A DNA stretch of 64,000 bases from Pseudaminobacter salicylatoxidans (GCF_003148475.1 NZ_QGGG01000009.1:1-64000); one strand, 5' to 3'. Counted from the stretch's first letter, positions 36,578 through 47,362 are shown. Translations and numbers: made by a program. Notes: generated by a model from the sequence alone, not told the origin.

Positions 36578-37612
36578 ATGAAGCTGACCAGGCGTGAATT
36601 CACTGCCGTCGCGACGGCTGCCTTTGCCTCTATGGGTATGCCGCGGCTGGCGTCCGCGCAGTCGTCCCTCGTGGTGCCCACCTATGGCGGGCTTTGGGCC
36701 AAGTTCTGGGAAGATCAGCTTCTGCCCGGCTTCAGCGCCGCCACCGGCGTGCAGCCGCAGATCGATGTCGGGCTGGGCAAGGATTTCGTGTCCAAGATCC
36801 GCGCTGGCGGCGACCGCTCCCCCTACAGCATATTCATGGGCAACGAGAACATTGCCGCCGTGCTGCGCGCCGAAGGCTTTTTCGAGCCGTTCGACCTGGC
36901 CAAGCTGCCCAATGCGCAGAATGCCTTTCCCCAGTTCGTCAACAAGGATGCCAACGGCATCCGCGCCATCGTCTCGCCCATCGGGCTTGCCTACCGCACC
37001 GACATGGTCAAGACGGCACCGACCTCCTGGCATGATCTTTGGGAGAATGCGGAATTCAAGGGCCGGACCGGCCTTTATCAGATCGGAAATACCGGCGCCG
37101 TTGTGTTCCTGCGCCTGGTGGGCGAGCTGTTCGGCTCGGGTCCGGACGATTTCGACACCGCATTCGCCAAGATCAAGGAGCTTTTGCCCTTTACGCAGGC
37201 TTCGTGGAGCGGCGAGCTTTCGACAGCGCTGGTCCGTGGCGACTGCGTGATCGCGCCGCTGGACTGGACCGAGGCGATGGTGCTGCAGGACAAGGGTGCG
37301 CCGATCGCCATCGTTGCGCCGAAGGAAGGCGTGCTTGCCTTCGAGCAGTCCTTCAATCTGGTCAAGACCGGTGCCGAAAAGGACGCCGCCCACGCCTATC
37401 TCAACTATGTGCTGGACGCCAAGGTGCAGCACGATATGGCAGCGGCCTTCTATACCTCGCCCTGCAACAAGGAGTCGCCCGTCGATGCCGGGATGCAGAA
37501 GCGCACGCCCATCGTCGGCGATCGCATGGCCGAGATACGCAGCTATGACTGGGACAGCTATGTGGACAAGGCGGCCGACATCGCCGACCGCTGGAACCGC
37601 GAAATGGCCTGA
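36578..37612 (+). CDS. ABC importer solute-binding protein (PotD-like)
   Basis: A 344-residue periplasmic binding protein with a twin-arginine signal (TRREFTAVATAAFA), cut after SAQ near residue 28. It belongs to the spermidine/putrescine-type solute-binding family (LVVPTYGGLWAKFWEDQLLP, GIRAIVSPIGLAYRTDMVKT, GDCVIAPLDWTEAMVLQDKG). The real ligand is unknown. It starts at the ATG after GGGAGA and is followed by the ATPase and two permeases in PotABCD order. Confidence 0.85.
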   Translation: MKLTRREFTAVATAAFASMGMPRLASAQSSLVVPTYGGLWAKFWEDQLLPGFSAATGVQPQIDVGLGKDFVSKIRAGGDRSPYSIFMGNENIAAVLRAEGFFEPFDLAKLPNAQNAFPQFVNKDANGIRAIVSPIGLAYRTDMVKTAPTSWHDLWENAEFKGRTGLYQIGNTGAVVFLRLVGELFGSGPDDFDTAFAKIKELLPFTQASWSGELSTALVRGDCVIAPLDWTEAMVLQDKGAPIAIVAPKEGVLAFEQSFNLVKTGAEKDAAHAYLNYVLDAKVQHDMAAAFYTSPCNKESPVDAGMQKRTPIVGDRMAEIRSYDWDSYVDKAADIADRWNREMA

Positions 37613-37678
37613 GCCGCACGGTAGCAGTTTGCCCCGCGGGCAGGCCCGGCGGGCGAGGGGGAATCGTAAGGGGACCGG

Positions 37679-38757
<1,079 letters not shown>

Positions 38758-38761
<4 letters not shown>

Positions 38762-39654
38762 GCGCGACCGAAGCCGCCCCGCGCGTCGAAACACCGACGA
38801 TCGGCGTCGGAAGGATCGGTCCCGTCTGGATGCTGGTGCCGGCGCTGGTGCTGCTGATTGGTTTCTTCGTGCTGCCCTATCTCAGCATCATCACCATGAG
38901 CCTGCGCGAAGCCTCGACCCGCGCCGTCTATGGCGAAGGTTTCACGCTGGCGCATTATGCGACCGCGCTCGGCGATCCTTTTATATGGCGCATCCTTGGC
39001 CGCACCTTGCTGATGGGCGCAATCGTCACCGTGATCACGCTGTTGCTCGGTTACCCGGTTGCCTATCATCTTGCCAATTCGCGGTCGCGCTGGACGAGCC
39101 TGCTCTATATCTTTGTGCTATCGCCGCTGCTGGTCGGCCTCGTCGTGCGCACCTTTGCCTGGATGATCATCCTGTCCAACAACGGCGTCGCCAACAAGGC
39201 GCTGATGGCCATGGGGCTGGTCGATTTTCCGCTCCAGCTCATGAACAACTCGCTGGGCGTAACGATAGCGCTGACCCATGTGTTCCTGCCCTTCGTCATC
39301 CTGCCGCTGCTTGGCAACCTGCAGGCGATCAGCCCCGACCTCGCCATGGCCTCGCGATCGCTCGGCAATTCGCGCATGCGCACCTTTTTGAAGGTCACGT
39401 TGCCGCTCAGCCTGCCCGGCATCCAGGCCGGAAGCATCCTGGTCTTCGTCCTGTCCATCAGCGCCTATGTCACGCCCGCAATGCTGGGCGGCACGGGCGG
39501 GCGCACCATGTCGGTGCTGGTGGTGCAATATCTGGTCGACAATTTCCGATGGCCGGCTGGCGCGGCACTCGCCATCATCATGGCAATCGTGGCCCTGATC
39601 GTCGTCGGCCTGTATCTCAAGCTGACGGCGCGCGCCATGCGGAGGCTGCCATGA
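38758..39654 (+). CDS. ABC importer permease (PotB-like)
   Basis: A 298-residue inner-membrane permease with six hydrophobic segments (WMLVPALVLLIGFFVLPYLS first). The EAA coupling loop LAMASRSLGNSRMRTFLKVT is followed by LPLSLPGIQAGSILVF. It overlaps its neighbours on both sides by 4 bases, indicating translational coupling. It forms a heterodimer with the next permease. Confidence 0.9.
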
Positions 39655-40463
39655 GAGGCGCAGGCGGCGTCGAAAAGACAATCTGGGACCGGCTGTTCCT
39701 CGTGCTGGTCGCCGCGATCTACATCTTCCTGATGTTCCCGATCGTGCTGGTGGTGCTGCTTTCCTTCAATTCCGGCGAGTTCCTCGCCTTCCCGCTGGAA
39801 GGCTTTTCGCTGCGCTGGTTCGAGGCGCTGTTTTCCAACACGCGTTTTCTGGAAGCCACGTCCTACTCGCTGCGGATCGCCGCGATCTCCATGATCGTCA
39901 ACGGCGTCATCGGCACGCTGGCCGCAATCTACGTTGCCCGCCACGCCGGAAACAATCGTGACCGCATCAGGCTGGTTATGACCAGCCCGCTGCTGGTGCC
40001 GGAAATCCTGACGGCGATCGCGTTGTTGTTCTATTTCTACGAGATCGGCATCGGCACCGACTATTCCATCGGAATCCAGATCGGCCACATCGTCGTCACC
40101 TTCCCCTATGTCTTCCTCAACGTGTCGTCGGCGCTGTTCAATTTCGACCGTTCGCAGGAGGAAGCTGCGCGCAGCCTGGGCGCCGGGGGCTGGATGACGT
40201 TCCGCCGCGTGACGTTGCCGGCGATCAAGCCCGGCATCATCACCGGCTGCCTGTTCGCCTTCGTCATCTCCTTCGACATCTTCAACATCTCGCTGCTGCT
40301 AAAATCGCTCGGCCGCAACACCTTGCCGCTGGAACTGTTCGACTATCTGCGCTTCAATTTCGACCCGACCGCCGCGGCCATCGCTTCGCTCAGCATCTTC
40401 CTGACCTTTGCCGCGATTCTGATCATCGATCGCACGGTGGGCTTGCGGTCGCTGAGGTTCTGA
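39651..40463 (+). CDS. ABC importer permease (PotC-like)
   Basis: A 270-residue permease with six membrane segments (FLVLVAAIYIFLMFPIVLVV first) and the EAA loop EAARSLGAGGWMTFRRVTLP. It is last in the four-gene importer (binding protein, ATPase, PotB, PotC). A second, different importer begins about 220 bases downstream with its own promoter-like sequence. Confidence 0.9.
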   Translation: MRGAGGVEKTIWDRLFLVLVAAIYIFLMFPIVLVVLLSFNSGEFLAFPLEGFSLRWFEALFSNTRFLEATSYSLRIAAISMIVNGVIGTLAAIYVARHAGNNRDRIRLVMTSPLLVPEILTAIALLFYFYEIGIGTDYSIGIQIGHIVVTFPYVFLNVSSALFNFDRSQEEAARSLGAGGWMTFRRVTLPAIKPGIITGCLFAFVISFDIFNISLLLKSLGRNTLPLELFDYLRFNFDPTAAAIASLSIFLTFAAILIIDRTVGLRSLRF

Positions 40464-40516
40464 GGAGGTCGGCGGCAGGTCCGATGGAAATAGTCATGGC
40501 GGTTGCGCCCGCTTGC

Positions 40517-40545
40517 TTGACAAAGGCGAGAGCCTAAAAATACAT
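40517..40545 (+). promoter_or_regulatory. sigma-70-like promoter candidate
   Basis: TTGACA (40517-40522), 17-base spacer, ATACAT (40540-40545), in the 218-base gap before the amino-acid importer. A TCAGA-TCTGA inverted repeat follows directly and may be an operator. Confidence 0.45.
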
Positions 40546-40681
40546 TTCAATATCAGAATAAAAATCTGACAGGACCGCAAACGACAACAATACCGCGAAA
40601 CGCGGATCAGGGGAACGCAGTCACGGTGACCGTACCACGGCAAGGGCCGTCGGCGCCGTCAGCACAATGAGGAGGGTTCAC

Positions 40682-41542
40682 ATGCAACGTTATCTTTCGT
40701 CCCTGCGTGTCGGGGCGCTTGCCGCCGCCGCCTTTTTTGGCGCGATGGGAACATTGGGTGCCGCCGAGTTGCCGAAGTCGCCCGAGGTGGCCGAAACCGG
40801 CAAGCTGGCGATCGCCAACACGCTTGAGTACGCCCCGTTCGAATTCATCGACGAGAACGGCAAGCAGGTCGGCATCAATATCGAGCTGGCCGAGGAAACA
40901 GCCAGGCTGCTCGGCGCCGAGCTCGACGTCACGCGCATGCCGTTCCCGTCCATGGTGCCGGGGTTGGCTGCGGGGCGTTTCAAGGTTGCCTGGGAGACTT
41001 TTGCCGCCACCGACGACCGGTTGAAGCAGGTCGATTTCGTCATGTTCATCAAGTCCGGCATCGTCGCCTCCACCACGGCCGACAAGGCGGCCCAGTTCCA
41101 GGGCGAGAACAATCTGTGCGGCAAGCGCGTCGGCGTCATCGGTGGCGCAGTTTCCGATTTTATCGCCGACCGGCTGAGTGCCGAATGCAAGGAAAAAGGC
41201 TTGCCGGAGATCGCAAAGAGCATCTTCCCCGAAGGCAAGGACATTATCCAGGCAGCACTTTCCGACCGCGTCGACGCGCGGCTCGATGACGCCACCGCTT
41301 CGGGTTATTTCGAAGTGACCAGTAAGGGCCAGATGGTGGTTGTGCCCGGCCTTTACGATGTCGCGCCGCTCGGCATCGCCGTGCCCAAGGGCGACAAGGA
41401 AACCGCCGAAATGCTGCGTGCTGCGCTGCAGGAGCTCATCCAGAACGGCACTTACAAGACGATCATGGCCAAGTACGGCATGACCAGCGCCATGATCGAG
41501 GAAGCCTACGTCGTCGACGCCGCCGACAAGATTCGTCAGTAA
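40682..41542 (+). CDS. amino-acid-type ABC solute-binding protein
   Basis: A 286-residue periplasmic binding protein of family 3 (SBP_bac_3). It has a signal peptide (cut near residue 27 after GTLGA), LEYAPFEFIDENGKQVGINI and LAEETARLLGAELDVTRMPF near the start, and ETFAATDDRLKQVDFVMFIK. The usual arginine that clamps the amino-acid carboxylate (xxTxxR after VDF) is not obvious, so the ligand may be atypical. The start follows GAGGAGG. It is the first of a three-gene importer. Confidence 0.85.
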   Translation: MQRYLSSLRVGALAAAAFFGAMGTLGAAELPKSPEVAETGKLAIANTLEYAPFEFIDENGKQVGINIELAEETARLLGAELDVTRMPFPSMVPGLAAGRFKVAWETFAATDDRLKQVDFVMFIKSGIVASTTADKAAQFQGENNLCGKRVGVIGGAVSDFIADRLSAECKEKGLPEIAKSIFPEGKDIIQAALSDRVDARLDDATASGYFEVTSKGQMVVVPGLYDVAPLGIAVPKGDKETAEMLRAALQELIQNGTYKTIMAKYGMTSAMIEEAYVVDAADKIRQ

Positions 41543-41612
41543 CCGCTCGAACCCGGCGTCGCTCGCCCGCGGCGCCGGTTTTGCATTGTTTCCCTGTCGG
41601 GAGGACGGCTGA

Positions 41613-42530
41613 ATGTCGAAAGTCGAAACGCGCGCGATCGCCGAGGACCTGGTCGTCGTTCCTCTGCGCCATTACGGTCTATGGATCGGCACTGCTGCGG
41701 CTCTTGCGATTCTGGCCCTGATCGTGAAGGCACTGGCCACGAATCCGGCTTTCGACTGGCCGACCGTCGGCAAATATCTTTTCCACGCCTCCATCATGCG
41801 CGGCCTTGCCCAGACGCTGCTGCTGACGGTGACGATCATGGTGCTGGCGATCATCATCGGCACCGTCGTTGCCATCATGCGGCTGTCGCCAAGCCGTATC
41901 CTCAACGCATTCGCCAGCGCCTATATCTGGTTCTTCCGCGGGGCTCCGGCGCTGATACAGCTCATTTTCTGGTTCAACCTGTCGCTCATCGTGCGCGAAA
42001 TCTCGCTGACGCTGCCCTTCATCGGCACGATCTTCACCGTCAAGACCAATGACGTCATGACGCCTTTCGTGGCGGCGGTCGTTGCACTGTCGCTGCATGA
42101 AGCCGGCTATATGGCCGAGATCGTGCGCGCAGGCATCAAGTCCGTTCCCGGCGGCCAGACGGAAGCCGCCGGTAGCCTGGGTATGAACCATCGACTGATC
42201 CTGCGGCGCATCACCCTGCCGCAGGCGATGCGCTTCATCGTGCCGCCGACGGGCAACGAGACGATCAACCTGCTCAAGACGACGTCCCTGGTCACCATGA
42301 TCGCGGTGAACGATCTCCTCTATGCCGCGCAAAGCATTTATGCGCGCACCTTCGAGACCATACCGCTGCTGATCGTGGTCGCCTTCTGGTACCTGTTCGT
42401 CGTCACCATCCTGTCAATCTGCCAGCACTATATCGAGCAATATTACGGCAGGAGCGACCAGCAGGCAGGCGCGGCGCGCGGTATCCTGCATCGCGCCTTC
42501 AAAATCGGACGGGTGGCCCAGCCGGCATGA
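41613..42530 (+). CDS. amino-acid ABC permease (His/Glu/Gln type)
   Basis: A 305-residue permease with a cytoplasmic N-terminus and hydrophobic segments from about 27. Landmarks are [39 protein letters not shown] and the coupling loop [21 protein letters not shown] single permease gene suggests a homodimer. It overlaps the ATPase gene by 4 bases. Confidence 0.9.
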   Translation: MSKVETRAIAEDLVVVPLRHYGLWIGTAAALAILALIVKALATNPAFDWPTVGKYLFHASIMRGLAQTLLLTVTIMVLAIIIGTVVAIMRLSPSRILNAFASAYIWFFRGAPALIQLIFWFNLSLIVREISLTLPFIGTIFTVKTNDVMTPFVAAVVALSLHEAGYMAEIVRAGIKSVPGGQTEAAGSLGMNHRLILRRITLPQAMRFIVPPTGNETINLLKTTSLVTMIAVNDLLYAAQSIYARTFETIPLLIVVAFWYLFVVTILSICQHYIEQYYGRSDQQAGAARGILHRAFKIGRVAQPA

Positions 42531-43330
42531 CATCGAGAGCAGAAAACCAGTCCCGTTTCGGTGTCCCGCAGGACTCGATGGTCTTTGCGCAGGGTGTACG
42601 CAAGTCGTTCGGAACCCTCGAAGTCCTGAAGGGCATCGACCTCAATGTGCCGTCCGGTTCGGTGGCATGCATCATCGGCCCCTCCGGCTCGGGCAAGAGC
42701 ACCTTCCTGCGCTGCATCAACCATCTCGAGGAGGTGAGCGGCGGCGTGCTTCTGGTCGATGGCGAGTTCGTTGGCTACGACCTGCGCAATGGCAAGCTCT
42801 ATGAGGTCAGGAACGATCTTCTGTGCAAGCGCCGTGCCGATATCGGCATGGTATTCCAGTCCTTCAACCTGTTCTCGCATATGACGGTTCTGGAAAACCT
42901 GATCGAAGCACCGATCATGGTGAAGGGCATGCCGCGTGGCGAAGCAAGGGACAAGGCCCATGCGCTGTTGGAACGCGTAGGGCTGGCCGACAAGGCCACC
43001 TGCTACCCGCGACAACTTTCCGGCGGCCAGCAGCAGCGCGTGGCGATTGCGCGGGCGCTGGCGATGAACCCCAAGGTGCTCCTGTTCGACGAGCCAACCT
43101 CGGCGCTCGACCCGGAACTGGTCGGAGAGGTGCTGTTGGTCATGCGCGATCTTGCAGAAAGCGGCATGACCATGGTGGTGGTGACGCACGAGATCGGCTT
43201 CGCGCGCGAGGTCGGCGACCAGCTGATCTTCATGGATCGCGGCGTGGTGGAAGAACGCGGTGCGCCACGCGACATGATCGCCAATCCACAGTCGCCACGC
43301 ACACGGGAATTTCTGTCGCGGGTCCTGTAA
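42527..43330 (+). CDS. amino-acid ABC ATPase (GlnQ/HisP-like)
   Basis: A 267-residue ATPase with Walker [21 protein letters not shown]-loop [15 protein letters not shown], signature [15 protein letters not shown], Walker [16 protein letters not shown] and switch [15 protein letters not shown]. This is the GlnQ/HisP type without an extra domain. It completes the importer at 40682-43330. A very strong terminator follows. Confidence 0.93.
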   Translation: MTSRAENQSRFGVPQDSMVFAQGVRKSFGTLEVLKGIDLNVPSGSVACIIGPSGSGKSTFLRCINHLEEVSGGVLLVDGEFVGYDLRNGKLYEVRNDLLCKRRADIGMVFQSFNLFSHMTVLENLIEAPIMVKGMPRGEARDKAHALLERVGLADKATCYPRQLSGGQQQRVAIARALAMNPKVLLFDEPTSALDPELVGEVLLVMRDLAESGMTMVVVTHEIGFAREVGDQLIFMDRGVVEERGAPRDMIANPQSPRTREFLSRVL

Positions 43331-43347
43331 ACGGGCGTCGATGATCA

Positions 43348-43386
43348 AAACGGACAAGGCCCGGTTGTGCCGGGCCTTGTCCGTTT
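43348..43386. terminator. bidirectional terminator
   Basis: A perfect 17-bp stem (AAACGGACAAGGCCCGG and its complement), loop TTGTG, between the convergent importer and aminotransferase genes. Short A/T ends on both sides fit use in both directions. Confidence 0.85.
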
Positions 43387-43410
43387 GCTTGAGCAAGGTC
43401 TGTGGGCCGC

Positions 43411-44526
43411 TTATCCTTCGACGGCGAGCTTCGTGTCCGCCGCATCCACCTCGACTGCCAGCAGATCCAGCATCTCGTCGAGATCGGCCTTGTCCGCGAC
43501 TGTGACGCGCAGCCAGTCCGGCAGGCCGTAATCCTCGTTCGAGCGGAAGACGAAGCCCTGTCTGGCCAGCCGCGCGACGGTTTCCTGCGCCCATCCGGCC
43601 GGCGCGCCGGGCAGGCGGGCAAAGGCAAAATTGGCGACACTGGGCGAAAGCTCGAAGCCGAGTGAGCGCAGCCGGCCATGCAGGTATTCACGCCCCTCGG
43701 CGGTGCGCTCACGGACTTCCCTGACAAAATCCTGCGCGGCAATGGCGACTGCCGCGGCCGCCTGCGCCATGCCGTTCACGTTGCCGATGCCGCGCACATT
43801 GTTGAGCGCGGTTGCCATGTCCGGATGGGCATAGGCCCAGCCGGCGCGCGCGGCCGCCAGCCCATAGGCCTTGGAGAAGGTGCGCGTCACCACCACATTG
43901 GGATGCCTGTCGGTGATCTCGTAATTCTTCATCGCTTCGGCCGGATCGACATATTCGGCATAAGCCGCGTCCAGCACGAGCACGATATGCGAAGGCAACT
44001 CGCGGGCAAGCCGCGCCACATCCGCCATCGGCACGGCAACGCCGGTGGGGTTGTTGGGGTTGGCGAGAAAGACCACGCGCGTTGCCGGTGTGACAGCCGC
44101 CAGAATTGCATCCACGTCCACCGCAAAATTCGCGGCCAGCGGCACTTCGACGGCCCTTGCGCCGATGCGGTAGGCGACGATGGCAAATTGCAGGAAGGAA
44201 TAGGCCGGAAACAGAATCTCGTCGCCCGCACGCGCATAGACGCGGCCGATGGCGTCGAGAAGCTCCTCCGAGCCGTTGCCGCAGACGATGCGGGCAGGGT
44301 CCAGTGAAAACGTGCTGCCGATCGCCGCGCGCATGGCCTTGCAGCCAGGGTCGGAATAGCGGTGCACGCTTTCTGCGGTGGCGCGGATCGCCTCGATCGC
44401 GCCGGGCGGCGTGCCGAGCCAGCTTTCGTTGAGCCCGAGATTGACGACGCGCCTGGCGCCCGACGTATCGATGGGCTTCACGACGGTCAGCGTGCGGGAG
44501 GCTAGGTAGGGAACTGGCAGTGACAT
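43411..44526 (-). CDS. HisC-like PLP-dependent aminotransferase
   Basis: A 371-residue class I/II aminotransferase. It has NLGLNESWLGTPPGAIEAIR and CGNGSEELLDAIGRVYARAG (cofactor phosphate loop), FLANPNNPTGVAVPMADVAR (substrate and PLP ring), DAAYAEYVDP, and the Schiff-base lysine in TRTFSKAYGLAAARAGWAYA. It resembles histidinol-phosphate aminotransferases, many of which act on aromatic amino acids. It is not in a his operon but follows a nucleoside hydrolase and TetR gene and faces an amino-acid importer, so a catabolic transamination is more likely than histidine synthesis. Confidence 0.85.
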   Translation of the reverse strand: MSLPVPYLASRTLTVVKPIDTSGARRVVNLGLNESWLGTPPGAIEAIRATAESVHRYSDPGCKAMRAAIGSTFSLDPARIVCGNGSEELLDAIGRVYARAGDEILFPAYSFLQFAIVAYRIGARAVEVPLAANFAVDVDAILAAVTPATRVVFLANPNNPTGVAVPMADVARLARELPSHIVLVLDAAYAEYVDPAEAMKNYEITDRHPNVVVTRTFSKAYGLAAARAGWAYAHPDMATALNNVRGIGNVNGMAQAAAAVAIAAQDFVREVRERTAEGREYLHGRLRSLGFELSPSVANFAFARLPGAPAGWAQETVARLARQGFVFRSNEDYGLPDWLRVTVADKADLDEMLDLLAVEVDAADTKLAVEG

Positions 44527-44563
44527 GTTTTCCTCGAACCCGGTTCGTGACGATCTGGTATCT

Positions 44564-45187
44564 TCAGTGGCCGGCCTTGCCGACCAGAATTCTGGTGTAG
44601 AGCGGCCGGAAGCGTTTTCGCTCGGCCGGCGGTTCCTTGAAATAGGTGGCGTAGTAGCCGATCTGCTGGAAATAGGTGATGCGGGCGCGGATCAGGCTCT
44701 CGTCGGCGTCGTAGCCCATGGCCATGAATGCATCGACGAGCAGCGACATGCGAAAATCGTCTTGCCTCGTCACCTCGGCGGCAATGGCGGCGGAGCTGCG
44801 CGCCCAGTCGCGAATGGCAAGATCGAGCCGCGGGCTGAAAGGGTCCTCCCTGATCCAGACACCGGTGACGGCATCGAAGCATGCCAGCCCATCGCTGAAC
44901 TCGACATCGAGAAGGTCCTGGAAAGGTCGGCAATTGCGCTGGCGCCATTCCTCCCGAAGGCTGTCGAGCAGATCCTTCAGGTTCCGGAAGTGGAAATAGA
45001 AGCTGCCGCGCGTGACCTTGAGCTGTCGCGACAGGCGATCGACCTTGACGTTGGCGATGCCCTTCTTTTCGAGAACCCCGATGGCGGCGGCTATCCATGC
45101 TTCGCGCGACAGCGTCTTGCGCGCTTCCGGCACGGCCGCGCCCGGCCTTTTCGGCTTCGGTGCGGGAGGGTCGGCTTTCGGGCTCAT
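44564..45187 (-). CDS. TetR family regulator
   Basis: A 207-residue regulator with a Pro/Lys-rich leader and the TetR helix-turn-helix at about 25-75 (SREAWIAAAIGVLEKKGIAN, RLSRQLKVTRGSFYFHFRNL). The C-terminal helical ligand domain has no close assignment. It lies between the nucleoside hydrolase and the aminotransferase on one strand with short gaps, so it is probably part of a single autoregulated operon. The palindrome at 46172-46190 is its likely operator. Confidence 0.88.
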   Translation of the reverse strand: MSPKADPPAPKPKRPGAAVPEARKTLSREAWIAAAIGVLEKKGIANVKVDRLSRQLKVTRGSFYFHFRNLKDLLDSLREEWRQRNCRPFQDLLDVEFSDGLACFDAVTGVWIREDPFSPRLDLAIRDWARSSAAIAAEVTRQDDFRMSLLVDAFMAMGYDADESLIRARITYFQQIGYYATYFKEPPAERKRFRPLYTRILVGKAGH

Positions 45188-45199
45188 GGCTTCACCCGC

Positions 45200-46141
45200 T
45201 TACGGCAGGTTGCCGAAGCGCTCCAGCATCAGCGCGAAGAAGCCGTCGGCGTCGATGCGGCGCAAGACATTGCAGTTCTTGCGGCGGCCGGTGACGTGCC
45301 ACCAGTCCACCACCGTCATGCCGATGGTCTCGGGCGACATCAGTTCGATGGTGACGTTGCACTGCTTCTGTTCGTAGAGATGCGGTGCGAGCAGATAGCC
45401 GGTGACGCAGGCGTCATGGATCGGGCGGGCCTCGGTGGGGAATTTGTGCGAACCGTACTGCCGGTAGAAGTCGGCCATATTGGCTGCCTCGACGGCCGAA
45501 CGGCTGCCCAGTGCGCGCAGATTCTGCAGCCACTCTGGCGTCATCTGTGCGGTGTAGGTGCAGTCGATGCCGGCCATGGTGACGGGCACGCCGGATTCGA
45601 ACACGACACTTGCGGCGTGCGGATCGACCCAGATGTTGAACTCCGCCGCCGGCGTTGCATTGCCGCCTTCGAAGAAGCCGCCGCCCATCAGCACCACTTC
45701 GCGGATGCGGGGAATGATGCGTGGCTCCATCACCATGGCCATGCCGAGATTGGTCATCGGCCCCAGCGTGCAGACGGTGATCTCGCCCTCGGGAGCGGCC
45801 ATCAGCGTTTCGACGAGAAAATTGACGGCATGCTTGTCCTGCAGCGAAACCGACGGTTCAGGCAGCACGCAGCCGTCGATGCCGGTCGGGCCGTGGACAT
45901 ATTCGGCAGTCTTGAGCTGCTTGACCATCGGGCGGGCGCAGCCGGCATAGACCGGCACGTCGGAGCGGCCGGCAAGCTCGGCGATCTGCAGGGCGTTGCG
46001 CGAGGTGAGCGCGAGCGGCACGTTGCCGCCCACCGTGGTGAGTGCAAGCACCTCGAGTTCGGGCGACCCGAGCGCGAAAAGAATTGCAAAGGCATCGTCC
46101 TGGCCGGGATCGGTGTCGATGATGATCTTGCGCGGCGCCAT
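45200..46141 (-). CDS. nucleoside hydrolase (IunH family)
   Basis: A 313-residue enzyme with the calcium-binding signature IIIDTDPGQDDAFAILFALG. It also has VPVYAGCARPMVKQLKTAEY, CTLGPMTNLGMAMVMEPRII, and the N-terminal-side active-site Asn/Asp in EFNIWVDPHAAS, plus HDACVTGYLL near the end with the catalytic His. It cleaves the N-glycosidic bond of ribonucleosides or related N-ribosides. It is first in the operon with the TetR regulator and aminotransferase. Confidence 0.9.
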   Translation of the reverse strand: MAPRKIIIDTDPGQDDAFAILFALGSPELEVLALTTVGGNVPLALTSRNALQIAELAGRSDVPVYAGCARPMVKQLKTAEYVHGPTGIDGCVLPEPSVSLQDKHAVNFLVETLMAAPEGEITVCTLGPMTNLGMAMVMEPRIIPRIREVVLMGGGFFEGGNATPAAEFNIWVDPHAASVVFESGVPVTMAGIDCTYTAQMTPEWLQNLRALGSRSAVEAANMADFYRQYGSHKFPTEARPIHDACVTGYLLAPHLYEQKQCNVTIELMSPETIGMTVVDWWHVTGRRKNCNVLRRIDADGFFALMLERFGNLP

Positions 46142-46171
46142 TTCGGTCTCCTCCCTGGCAGTCGCGAAAAC

Positions 46172-46190
46172 ATACAGGACTGTACTGTAT
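46172..46190. promoter_or_regulatory. TetR operator candidate
   Basis: ATACAG, seven bases, CTGTAT (46172-46190), with an internal TACAG/CTGTA echo, 30 bases upstream of the nucleoside hydrolase start. It has the size and position expected for the operator of the TetR gene in the same operon. Confidence 0.6.
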
Positions 46191-46331
46191 TTTCAAGACA
46201 TAGGAGCATCGAATGGCACAGCCGGATTCGATTCCGGAAAAGCCGGTAGGCCATGACAAGGATGATCTAAGAACCCGCGCAGGGCGCGTCCCGCGCCACC
46301 GGAAGCGGCGGCTCAGCAGCGGTCGCGCGAC

Positions 46332-46724
46332 CTATTCCTCAAAGCGGCTCGTGGCGTCACGATCGCGCTCATACCGTCTCGCGAGCGGGAATGGCGGCAA
46401 CCATGCCTCGCGACGGACGGTCCAGAGCTCATAGGTCGGCGTCAGTTGGTCGGGCGCGTCCAGGGATCCCAGATTCACTTCGACCTCGTCTCCGGTGCGT
46501 CCGAAAACGGGCGAGCCGCAGCGGGGACAGAAAAATCGCCCGGCATAGTCGCGTGTTTCGCCTTCGATCGTCACCGCTTCCCGAGGGAACACCGCGGAAG
46601 CGTGAAAAAGGGCGCCATGATGTTTGCGGCAGTCGAGACAGTGACAAAGGCCGACCCGGTATGGCTGTCCCGACGCCACAATTCGCACGTTGCCGCACAG
46701 GCAGCCGCCAGTGAAACGGTCCAT
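46332..46724 (-). CDS. GFA family zinc protein
   Basis: A 130-residue GFA (glutathione-dependent formaldehyde-activating enzyme-like, Mss4 fold) protein. It contains CLCGNVRIV, CHCLDCRKHHGALFHASAVF and FFCPRCGSPVF, the zinc-binding cysteine sets of the family. The start at 46724 has GGAGGAG. Most members have no proven reaction; some bind glutathione. The gene is alone on its strand and divergent from the copper-oxidase unit. Confidence 0.88.
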   Translation of the reverse strand: MDRFTGGCLCGNVRIVASGQPYRVGLCHCLDCRKHHGALFHASAVFPREAVTIEGETRDYAGRFFCPRCGSPVFGRTGDEVEVNLGSLDAPDQLTPTYELWTVRREAWLPPFPLARRYERDRDATSRFEE

Positions 46725-46857
46725 GCTGCGTCTCCTCCAGACCCCGCAGTTGCAATGGCTACAACGAACGGCACCGCCATTGCAATCGCGCGGCGCGCAT
46801 TGTGGAAAGGCGACAGGGGAGGTTGCTTGACCGCCGGGGCATGGGCGCCCATATGGC

Positions 46858-47289
46858 ATGAGCATGGATTCGACACAGCACCTTTCCGCAACGGCACGCC
46901 AGCGCAGGGTTCCTGCGCCACGCGTGCGTGCGGCGCTGTCGGAAGCATGGTCTGCCACAAGCGGGCTCCTGCGGCTCATGCTGCCGTTGCTGCTGGTTCT
47001 TATTGCTCTGGGGCAGGCAGCGTCTGCCCATCCGGCCATCAGCCCGCATGCCCCCCAGGCGATGGCGCATCACAGCAAGGCGAATGCCGCCTGTTGCGGC
47101 GGTCTCTCCCAGGACGGGCGAGACAACGCTTGTCTCGTCCAATGCCTGGCTTCCTGCAATTTTTGTGCGCCGCTGCCCCAGCCGGCGGCTTTCCCCGAAA
47201 CGGTGGGAAAATCGTCATTTCCAACGACCACGGCCCCCCTTCGAGGAACGGCGGCTTCGCCCTGTCCCCGACCGCCATCATGCTCCTGA
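46858..47289 (+). CDS. Cys/His-rich membrane-anchored protein upstream of copper oxidase
   Basis: A 143-residue protein with one hydrophobic segment (about 37-55, GLLRLMLPLLLVLIALGQAA, possibly a signal anchor) and then a stretch rich in His, Cys and Met (HPAISPHAPQAMAHHSK, CCGG, CLVQCLASCNFC). The C-terminus is low-complexity. The metal-ligand-rich part and the position 73 bases before a multicopper oxidase suggest periplasmic copper handling, by context only. No family name is recognised. Confidence 0.55.
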   Translation: MSMDSTQHLSATARQRRVPAPRVRAALSEAWSATSGLLRLMLPLLLVLIALGQAASAHPAISPHAPQAMAHHSKANAACCGGLSQDGRDNACLVQCLASCNFCAPLPQPAAFPETVGKSSFPTTTAPLRGTAASPCPRPPSCS

Positions 47290-47362
47290 ACTGAAGACTC
47301 GCACCAGCGCGACCACCCCGGCTGCCATGCACCGGGAAACCATCAGTTTTGGAGACTCTGCA

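Noticed and set aside
43411-44526. Assignment as hisC of histidine biosynthesis
   Set aside because: No other his genes are nearby and the operon context is catabolic; substrate cannot be told from the motifs.
44525-46249. 574-codon plus-strand frame across TetR and nucleoside hydrolase
   Set aside because: It spans two real minus-strand genes and the gap between them, which a real gene would not do.
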